Both the position numbers and the translations under genes were made by a program. The notes beneath the pieces were generated by a model that had not been told where the DNA came from, ran no database searches, and saw nothing but the letters and a program-made list of their open reading frames with translations. A stretch of 64,000 nt of DNA from Clostridiales bacterium (GTDB lineage: Bacteria > Bacillota > Clostridia > Monoglobales > JAIRYP01): the NCBI GenBank assembly GCA_031267755.1, contig JAIRYP010000002.1, positions 1 through 64,000 on the forward strand, given 5' to 3'. Positions 32,343-40,374 of this stretch are shown here, one piece after another (position 1 is the stretch's first letter; each line of letters opens with the position of its first letter).

Positions 32343-32464
32343 AAAACAACCCTTTAATTGCATTAGTTAAATTAATGCTAAAATATTTTAAACATTCTCA
32401 TATGCTTCACAAACAAAATTACATAGACTTTCGATACATTAATACTCATTACATAACAATAAAA

Positions 32465-33310
32465 TCAAAACTTATAAATACAATTATTAACATATTTTTC
32501 GATTTTGTTTATTGCAAAATAAAAAAATAAAGCAAGCAACGACAAAGCCGCAATTCCAGTAATTATCAAATTTATCTTAAAGGTTTGTCCGCCGTACACA
32601 ATTAAATAACCTATACCCCCTTTGGACACCAAAAATTCACCCGTTATAACACCAATCAAAGACATTCCAATATTAATTTTAAGTGTTGACATTATATTAG
32701 GAATATTTATAGGCAGTACTACATTTTTTAAAATTTGCATTTTACTTGCTCCAAAAGTTTTCATCAATAATATTTTATTTCTATCTACTTTTTTGAATCC
32801 CAAAGTGACATTTATAATTACATTTATCACCGAAATCAAAAGCGACATCACAATAATTGATTTCATTCCTGCGCCAACCCACACTATTATCATGGGCCCA
32901 AGCGCAATCTTGGGTAACGCATTTAAAATTATTAAATATGGTCTACATACCTTCTCAAAAACCTTAAACCACCATAAAAATATAGATATTAAAACCCCTA
33001 AAAAACTCCCTAATAAAAAAGTAACCAAAACTTCAAAAAAAGTTATAAAAATATTGTTCCACAGTTGATTGCTTTTGTGTAAATTTATAAAAGTTTTAAC
33101 CACTTCATAAGACGAACTTGCTACAAAAGAATCTATCAAACAAAAACGCACCGCTAATTCCCAAACAAACAAAAACAACAAAAAAAGTGATATTTGAAAA
33201 ATCGATATAAATTTTTCTTCCTTTTTAATTTTTTTTAAAAAAGCAATATGTTCTTTGGAGAAGTTTTCAAAATTATTTTTTTTACTCAATTTCCATCTAC
33301 TTCTTTCCAT
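32465..33310 (-). CDS. ABC transporter permease (SsuC/TauC/ThiX type)
   Basis: BPD-transporter hydrophobic pattern with NALPKIALGPMIIVWVGAG and GVITGEFLVSKGGIGYLI. Confidence 0.9.
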   Translation of the reverse strand: MERSRWKLSKKNNFENFSKEHIAFLKKIKKEEKFISIFQISLFLLFLFVWELAVRFCLIDSFVASSSYEVVKTFINLHKSNQLWNNIFITFFEVLVTFLLGSFLGVLISIFLWWFKVFEKVCRPYLIILNALPKIALGPMIIVWVGAGMKSIIVMSLLISVINVIINVTLGFKKVDRNKILLMKTFGASKMQILKNVVLPINIPNIMSTLKINIGMSLIGVITGEFLVSKGGIGYLIVYGGQTFKINLIITGIAALSLLALFFYFAINKIEKYVNNCIYKF

Positions 33311-34047
33311 AAGATTTCCAAATAACTGCTAAAATTCTTGTCTTTTCTTTTTTGAATAGAATTTTCCCCCGAAACTTCCAATTTTAAAATATTTTTAATT
33401 TTTCCTGGCTTGTTGGAAATTACCACCACTCTATCCGATAAACAAATCGCTTCATTTAAATCGTGAGTAATCAATATTACGGTTTTGTTTTCCTTTTTTA
33501 TAATATATTTTATTTCATCAGAAATTGTTGTTCTGGCTTGAAAATCTAAAGCAGAAAAAGGTTCGTCAAGAAATAAAATTTCAGGCTTAAGTGCAAGACT
33601 GCGAATAAGCGCAACCTTTTGCTTCATACCCCCTGAAAGTTGATGCGGATAATAATTCAAAAATTTGTAAAGTCCATATTTATTTAAAAGCTCCAAAGCA
33701 TAATCTTCGTTTTCTTTATTAAGTAATCTTCTTATTTCCAAACCAAGTAGCACATTATTTTTAACGGTGCGCCACTCTAGCAAATGATCGCTCTGCAACA
33801 TATAACCTACCAAGGAATTAAAGCCTTGCACTAATTCTCCATTTATAAAAACCTCACCCGAACTTGCCTGAATAAGACCTGCCAAAATAGAAAGCAAGGT
33901 GCTTTTTCCGCATCCGCTTGGCCCTACAATTGTTAAAAATTCCTTATCATAAACATCAAAACTAATGTCTTCAATTGCAATATTTTCATTTTTTAAACTA
34001 TAATAAACTTTTGAGATGTTTCTTGCTTCTATAATTTTTTTGATCAT
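33286..34047 (-). CDS. ABC transporter ATP-binding protein (SsuB/TauB type)
   Basis: VGPSGCGKSTLLSILAGLIQ; HQLSGGMKQKVALIRSLALKPEILFLDEPFSALD; ITHDLNEAICLSDRVVV. Confidence 0.94.
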   Translation of the reverse strand: MIKKIIEARNISKVYYSLKNENIAIEDISFDVYDKEFLTIVGPSGCGKSTLLSILAGLIQASSGEVFINGELVQGFNSLVGYMLQSDHLLEWRTVKNNVLLGLEIRRLLNKENEDYALELLNKYGLYKFLNYYPHQLSGGMKQKVALIRSLALKPEILFLDEPFSALDFQARTTISDEIKYIIKKENKTVILITHDLNEAICLSDRVVVISNKPGKIKNILKLEVSGENSIQKRKDKNFSSYLEILWKEVDGN

Positions 34048-35099
34048 TTTTTAATATCTCTACAGTCTAAACCCTCTATATATTTTGTTGAAACTGCAGC
34101 ATAATCATTTTTAAACACATCAGTTAAATCCATTTTTTCTTCTATTTCCTCAGAATTTATTATAACTTCTTGAAGAAAATCAATATTTTTTTCATCAATC
34201 ACCGGTGTAGTTGACCATACATCAATTTCTTTATATTTTTCTATTGAATCAGTTAAAGTTTCAAGATTAGAACACGCAAAGTAAGGCGAAACAACCTTCG
34301 CAATATCTTCAGAAGAATTTTCATTTACCCAAATTTGAGCCCTATAAATAGCATTTGTAAATTTTTGTAATGTTTCACTTTCTGAGACAAAAAAATCTTT
34401 GCTTGAACAATATACAGTATAAGGAATTTCATGTAATTGAGCGCCTATCGACCCAAGCACTTTGGAGTTTGATTGTAGCGCAAGCTCATTTGCTGTAGGT
34501 TCAAATAACGCAACATAATCACCTTCGCCAGATAAATACGCAGCACCCATCGCATCAAACTTAATATTATCGACAACTTCAGCTTTAATATTATTTTGAT
34601 CCATAACATATTTAAAAGACATCTGAGGTAATCCACTTTTTCTTCCTGAAATTATTTTTTTGCCGTTTAAATTTTTCCAGTAAAAATCTTCATCTCTTCC
34701 AACTATAAAACTTCCGTCTCTTTTTGTAAGCCCAGCAAACGCTACAGCATAATTCTTTTTGCCTTCTTTATATACATATATTAAAGATTCTCCACCAAGT
34801 AATGCTATATCGCTTTGCCCAGAAATAAGTGTTGTCATTGTTTGATCGGAACCCGAACTGGTAGACAATTCAACATTTAATCCTTCAGATTTAAAAAAAT
34901 CAAGTTCAATTGCCGCATACTGAGGGCAATAAAACACAGAACGCGTAACTTCACTTAACCTAATCTTTTTTAAATCTGTTTTTTTGTTTCGATCGAACAA
35001 ACGAAGAAAAATTACTACAAAAAAACAAATAGATACAAAAAAGCAAATAGAAATAAAAAGCAATGTTTTTTTGCGAATTCCACAAATTTTACAACTCAA
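34044..35099 (-). CDS. NMT1/THI5-like ABC substrate-binding protein
   Basis: N-terminal hydrophobic anchor; VTRSVFYCPQYAAIELDFFKSEGLNVELSTSSGSDQTMTTLISGQSDIALLGGES. Confidence 0.88.
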   Translation of the reverse strand: MSCKICGIRKKTLLFISICFFVSICFFVVIFLRLFDRNKKTDLKKIRLSEVTRSVFYCPQYAAIELDFFKSEGLNVELSTSSGSDQTMTTLISGQSDIALLGGESLIYVYKEGKKNYAVAFAGLTKRDGSFIVGRDEDFYWKNLNGKKIISGRKSGLPQMSFKYVMDQNNIKAEVVDNIKFDAMGAAYLSGEGDYVALFEPTANELALQSNSKVLGSIGAQLHEIPYTVYCSSKDFFVSESETLQKFTNAIYRAQIWVNENSSEDIAKVVSPYFACSNLETLTDSIEKYKEIDVWSTTPVIDEKNIDFLQEVIINSEEIEEKMDLTDVFKNDYAAVSTKYIEGLDCRDIKK

Positions 35100-35348
35100 A
35101 TTTACACAACCTTTTCTCGATCGATTAAAATTTATTTACAAATCATAATATTAGCCAATTGTTTAAACGTTCAAAAAGCAAAACTTAATTTTGAAAATAT
35201 TTATGAAAAATAATAAAATTTGATAAATTATCGATTTTGCATTTAGTTTGATAGAAATTAAAATTAATTTGAAATAAATAAAATAAAAAGAAATCAAAAA
35301 TTTAATATTGAGAATTTACAAAATTATATAAGTTTTAACAACCATTTG

Positions 35349-36419
35349 TTAATTTTCTGCCTTTAATTTTTCACTTTGATCGTACGCAATTAAAGTATCA
35401 ATCAATTCGTCCAAGTCTCCGTTCATTATGCTTTCGATTTTATAAAGCGTAAGATTAATTCTGTGATCAGTAACGCGACTTTGTGGAAAATTATATGTTC
35501 TGATTTTTTCACTTCTTTCGCCAGTTCCAACTTGCATTTTTCTATTTGAAGCTATTTTTTCACCCTGTTCTCTTTGTTTCATTTCATACAGCTTCGAACG
35601 AAGCATTTTCATGGCGCAATCTCTGTTTTTGTGCTGCGATCTTTCCGCTTGACACGACACTACTATTCCAGATGGAACATGAGTAATTCTTATGGCAGAT
35701 TCGGTTTTGTTCACATGCTGACCACCAGCACCGCTTGCCCTAAATGTATCAAATTCTAGATCATCAACATTTATATTAACCTCCACATCTTCTGCTTCCG
35801 GAAGAACTGCAACAGTTACGGTCGAAGTGTGGATTCTACCATTCGTTTCGGTTTCGGGCACTCTTTGAACTCGATGAACTCCGCTTTCAAATTTAAGCTT
35901 GCTATAAACATTTTTCCCCTTCAACAAAAACGAAACCTCTTTGATTCCTCCAATTCCAATTTCATTTAAATTCAAAATTTCAACAACCATTCTATTTTTC
36001 TCAGCGTACATGGAATACATTCTGAATAAAGCAGACACAAATAACGCCGCCTCATCTCCGCCGGTTCCACTTCTAATTTCAATTATAACGTTCTTTTCAT
36101 CAACTATATTTTTAGGAATAAGAAGTAGCTTAAGCTCAGAATTTAAAATCTCAATTTTATTTTCATATTCATTTATTTCTTTCTCGAGCATCACCTTGAA
36201 CTCTTTATCAATATTTTTATCTTTTAAAAGTTCAGAAGACTTTTTAATATTATCAACAATAAATTCATATTCCTCATTTTTTTGCATTATCGGCGAAAGA
36301 TCAGAATACTCTTTGCAAAGTTTTTTCCACAAATCATTATCTGCAATAACTTCTGGATCACTTAGTTTATCGCTTAAATTTTTAAATCGCTCCTTGACAA
36401 AAGAAATCTTCTCAAACAT
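35349..36419 (-). CDS. prfA: Peptide chain release factor 1
   Basis: RVPETETNGRIHTSTVTVAVLPEAED; RASGAGGQHVNKTESAIRITHVPSGIVVSCQ; IRTYNFPQSRVTDHRI. The anticodon-like loop region fits RF1. Confidence 0.94.
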   Translation of the reverse strand: MFEKISFVKERFKNLSDKLSDPEVIADNDLWKKLCKEYSDLSPIMQKNEEYEFIVDNIKKSSELLKDKNIDKEFKVMLEKEINEYENKIEILNSELKLLLIPKNIVDEKNVIIEIRSGTGGDEAALFVSALFRMYSMYAEKNRMVVEILNLNEIGIGGIKEVSFLLKGKNVYSKLKFESGVHRVQRVPETETNGRIHTSTVTVAVLPEAEDVEVNINVDDLEFDTFRASGAGGQHVNKTESAIRITHVPSGIVVSCQAERSQHKNRDCAMKMLRSKLYEMKQREQGEKIASNRKMQVGTGERSEKIRTYNFPQSRVTDHRINLTLYKIESIMNGDLDELIDTLIAYDQSEKLKAEN

Positions 36420-36488
36420 ATTTCCCTCTTTAAACTTTAAATTCTTTTATTGTTCGGCAAAAATTACAAAACGCCCAATCTAACAAAC

Positions 36489-37602
36489 TCAAATTTCTCC
36501 ACGACTTCTTGCTTTTAAATAAGAACTTATAAAACCATCTATTCTTCCGTCCATAACTGCTAAAACATTCCCTGTTTCGTAATTTGTTCTGTGATCCTTA
36601 ACCATGTTGTAAGGATGAAAAACATACGAACGAATCTGACTTCCAAAAGCATTATCTTTCTGAATTCCCCTTATATCTTTAATTTCGCTTTTATGTTCTC
36701 TTTCAGCAATTTCTATAAGCTTGGATTTCAATAATTTCATTGCCGTGTCTTTATTTTTATGTTGTGATCTTTCGTTCTGACAGCTCACCACAACTCCGGT
36801 TGGTTTGTGTGTAATTCTAACCGCAGACTCGGTTTTGTTTACGTGTTGACCACCAGCACCACTTGCTCTAAATGTATCAATTCTTAAATCGTCTGTTTTT
36901 ATTTCTATTTTTAAGTTTTCATCAACTTCAGGCATAACATCAATCGAAGCAAAAGAGGTGTGGCGCCTTCCCGAGGCATCAAACGGTGATATTCGAACTA
37001 ATCTGTGTACCCCCTTTTCACCCCTCAAATAACCATATGCATTCGTCCCTATAATCTCAATTGCTGCTGTTTTAATTCCTGCTTCAAAACCTGTGAGAAA
37101 ATCAAAAATTTTAACATCAAATCCACACTTTTCAGCATAACGCATATACATGCGAAGCAGCATTTCACACCAATCTTGTGCTTCAGTGCCTCCGGCTCCC
37201 GAATGAAAAGTAAGTATTGCGTTATTTTTATCATATGTTCCCGATAAAAGCGTATCAAGTTTTATTTTATCTAGTTTATCGCGAAGATCATCATAACCTC
37301 TTTTTATCTCATCATACAAACTCAAATCGTTTTCTTCATCTGCAAGCGAATTAATAAGGTATAAATCATCAAATTGAGAACATAAATTTTCATATCTACT
37401 AACTTTAGTTTTAAGGCTTTTTATATTTTGAAATATATTTGTCGATTTATTCAAATCTTTATAAAAATCTTCTTTGCAACTCTCATTTTCTAAATCTTTT
37501 ATTTTTAAAACAGCTTTATCTATATCAAAGTGAATCCCTAAGTTCTATAATTTCTTTTTTTGCATTTTCAAGAATTATTTTAAACTCTTCAAATTCAATC
37601 AT
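36489..37602 (-). CDS. prfB: Peptide chain release factor 2, expressed via +1 programmed frameshift at 37525-37530
   Basis: ATG at 37602 with SD AGGGTG: MIEFEEFKIILENAKKEIIELRDSL then CTT TGA; +1 shift gives DIDKAVLKIKDLENESCKEDFYKDLNKSTNIF... continuing into the track ORF; GGQHVNKTESAVRITHKPTGVVVSCQ. Confidence 0.93.
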
Positions 37603-37736
37603 TTTAATCACCCTAAAATTTATTTTAAAACTTTTTCAAAAAAATTTCAAATTTTGTATTGACAAAATAAATTTAAAATAGTTTAATAAACAAAACACAA
37701 AACATTAAATTAACTAAGGAGAACAAAATGTCTGGT
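37531..37736. repeat. Direct repeat copy 1 (prfB 5' end + divergent promoter + start of coiled-coil gene 1)
   Basis: Near-identical to 40179..40383. Confidence 0.9.
37659..37687 (+). promoter_or_regulatory. Sigma-70/A-type promoter for gene 37728..40013
   Basis: TTGACA, 17-nt spacer, TTTAAT. Confidence 0.65.
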
Positions 37737-40013
37737 ACTTATAAACAAGGCGACAAAAGTATTGATTACACAGATTTACATGATTTATTGATTCACGAAA
37801 CCCCTGCACAACAAGAAAGAAGAAAAGTTTTATGCCTTATTAGAGAAATAGATCAAAACATTGATGATGCGTTTAATTGTGATAAAGCAGCTAAGAAATT
37901 AATAAAATATAGAGAGATGTTAAAACTTGTCACGGATATCGGAATAGATGTGATAAAAAAAATATCAAAATTTTTAAATTTAAGCAAACATGACATCAAT
38001 CCCGAAAAAATCTACGATTGTCTCGTTGAGCAACTTGTGAAAAAAACTTATGCTATATGCCAAAATTTTAATCTACAAATACAAGAGATTTCGCTTTTTC
38101 GAGATGAATCACCTTTAAAAAGTTTTCCTAAAGATTCATACGAAGATACACGACTTGATTATACAACTGGAATTGAAAAAAAAATAAAAGAAATTGAAAA
38201 ACACAGGAATGGTTTAACAGAAGCAATGTTAGAAAAACTCAGAATATTAGAAGTAGATCTAGTGCCGGGGTGGTTTATGCAAACTAGAGAGTTTTCCCCA
38301 GAAGAAATCCCACCTCATTCAGAAGCTCAGGATTTGCAGCCGGAAGCACTAGAGCCAGCATTGCAAACTAGGGATTTTCCCTTAGAAGAAGAAACCCCGC
38401 CTCATTCAGAAGCTCAGGCTTCACAACCAATAAAAGCTCAGGATTGGCGACTAGAAATATCAAAAATAACAAACACTGTTGAAACGAAATGTGAACGACT
38501 TAAACAAATGACTTCATCATTACTTTCACGTTCTGTTGAACATTCGCCTAATTTTCGGTTGGTTAGGCTTAATTTTAATGAACGCAAAAACCCGTCAACG
38601 CAACCCTCGACCTTTGAATTGCCGAGCTTGCCGTGGGATTCGCAAGAAGAATCATGTAATGAGTTAAAAAAACAGCTTGAAGATGATCAAAAATATTCAC
38701 AGTTAGTGAAAACAAAAATAGAAGCAATGGAAGTTGAAATAAAAAAAGCAGAAAAACAATTAAGAGACTCGTTTGCTCCACTCGAACCTTCAGAAGACCC
38801 GAAAATCGCAAATATACTTCAAACCGAAATAAACAATTTTATCCATATTTTCATTGAAACGAAAAAAAGTAGACTAAAACTTTTTGAATTCGAGTTGAAA
38901 AGAAAGATTTTTAGATTGGAATCACTAAGAAAACAAATAACAACTAAACACGAAACCGATATATATACAATAGAAACTATATTTTCACAAGATAAACAAG
39001 ATGTGTTAGAAGACATAGAAAGTATGCAAAAAACGTTGGTACAAAGAAGAACGTGTTTAGAAATTTCTTTTTCAGCTTTATTATACGAAACAGAAGAGTT
39101 AAAAAATTTAATAATGCAAGATTACGTTTCTACAGAAGATTGGGAAAAAAAACGGGTTGATATAATACGTTTAGAATTTGCTGATGATGAAAAAAACGCA
39201 ACGCTCGCGTACACTGAAGGAGTTGAACTTTATCCAAATGATTTTTCTGCGCAGCAAGAATTTAAAAAACAACTAGAAATAGATTTGCAATTTTTGGAAA
39301 GGAAAAAAAAGAAATTTGAAGAAGCTACAAAGAAAAATGCCGAACGAAAACAAGAAAAACTAAAAAAAAATTTAGAAGAATTAGAAAAAATCATCGAAAC
39401 AACGCAAACTAAAAATAAAGAAAATCTTGATCAAATAGAAGCAGCTGACAAACTTCTTAGTGTTGAGATGCAAAAACGTTTAGTAACGCTAGAACAAAAG
39501 TTTGAAGATCTTAAAAAAGAAAGATTAGAAAGTAAAAATGCTCAATTCAAAGAACTTGATGAAGCATTTGAACTAAGCATACAAGAAGTGGAACAAAAAT
39601 TTTTATACCGGTTAAAAATATCGACTATCTCTAGTGATCAAAATAGAAAAGCCATCGAATCAAGGATAGAAAGAATTAGAAGAGAAGCAGTGATAATCCA
39701 AATTCCGCCCGAAATTCTGGACACACTAGACCGGGTTCCGTCCAAACTAGATCGAATTCTAACTGAGCTTCCTCCCAAACCAGACCAAATTCCATCTGAG
39801 ACAACCACCCAACCCACACCTGCCCAAGCTCCTGCCACATTGACCCGGACTTTAGTCACATCAACTCGGGCTGCTCTACCCACGTTGTCCCAAATGCCAC
39901 CACTAACTCAAGTTTCGCTTGCGCCAACTAAAAAAACAAATGATCACGATCGCATCATTTGCCCAAGTACTCATTCCAAACCCGGGTTTCATCACTCAAG
40001 GTTACCCAAATGA
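37728..40013 (+). CDS. Uncharacterized coiled-coil protein with Pro-rich tail (paralog 1)
   Basis: MSGTYKQGDKSIDYTDLHDLLIHETPAQQERRK...; SD AAGGAG; tandem paralog of 40375..42675. Confidence 0.9.
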   Translation: MSGTYKQGDKSIDYTDLHDLLIHETPAQQERRKVLCLIREIDQNIDDAFNCDKAAKKLIKYREMLKLVTDIGIDVIKKISKFLNLSKHDINPEKIYDCLVEQLVKKTYAICQNFNLQIQEISLFRDESPLKSFPKDSYEDTRLDYTTGIEKKIKEIEKHRNGLTEAMLEKLRILEVDLVPGWFMQTREFSPEEIPPHSEAQDLQPEALEPALQTRDFPLEEETPPHSEAQASQPIKAQDWRLEISKITNTVETKCERLKQMTSSLLSRSVEHSPNFRLVRLNFNERKNPSTQPSTFELPSLPWDSQEESCNELKKQLEDDQKYSQLVKTKIEAMEVEIKKAEKQLRDSFAPLEPSEDPKIANILQTEINNFIHIFIETKKSRLKLFEFELKRKIFRLESLRKQITTKHETDIYTIETIFSQDKQDVLEDIESMQKTLVQRRTCLEISFSALLYETEELKNLIMQDYVSTEDWEKKRVDIIRLEFADDEKNATLAYTEGVELYPNDFSAQQEFKKQLEIDLQFLERKKKKFEEATKKNAERKQEKLKKNLEELEKIIETTQTKNKENLDQIEAADKLLSVEMQKRLVTLEQKFEDLKKERLESKNAQFKELDEAFELSIQEVEQKFLYRLKISTISSDQNRKAIESRIERIRREAVIIQIPPEILDTLDRVPSKLDRILTELPPKPDQIPSETTTQPTPAQAPATLTRTLVTSTRAALPTLSQMPPLTQVSLAPTKKTNDHDRIICPSTHSKPGFHHSRLPK

Positions 40014-40137
40014 CCATGTTTGACAAATGCCCGTGTTGACTCAGATTCCGCCCACATTGGTTAAAAACAAACACAAAATGACCCAGAGAACGCCCAAAAC
40101 TTTATAAAAATTCTAACAAAACTAATCAACCAAAATT

Positions 40138-40170
40138 TTACAGCATATTAATTATGCTGTAATTTTTGTT
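40138..40170 (+). terminator. Rho-independent terminator after paralog 1
   Basis: TTACAGCATA TTAA TTATGCTGTAA TTTTTG. Confidence 0.8.
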
Positions 40171-40178
40171 TTAAAAAA

Positions 40179-40250
40179 TGAATCCTCAATTTCTATAATT
40201 TCTTTTTTTACATTTTCAAGAATTATTTTAAACTCTTCAAATTCAATCAC
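40179..40250 (-). pseudogene. prfB 5' fragment (fossil of tandem duplication)
   Basis: Reverse complement reads (GTG)IEFEEFKIILENVKKEIIEIEDS, matching prfB MIEFEEFKIILENAKKEIIELRDS; homology ends at the frameshift site. Confidence 0.85.
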
Positions 40251-40305
40251 TTTAATCACCCTAAAAAATTATTTTAAAACTTTTTCAAAAAATTTCAAAT
40301 TTGTA

Positions 40306-40334
40306 TTGACACAATAAATTTAAAATAGTTTAAT
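40306..40334 (+). promoter_or_regulatory. Duplicated promoter for gene 40375..42675
   Basis: TTGACA, 17-nt spacer, TTTAAT. Confidence 0.65.
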
Positions 40335-40374
40335 AAACAAAACACAAAATATTAAATTAAGTAAGGGGTTCAAA

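Noticed and set aside
36489-37602. prfB considered as a pseudogene because the ORF is N-terminally truncated
   Set aside because: The truncation is explained by the canonical CTT TGA programmed frameshift; the rest of RF2 is intact.
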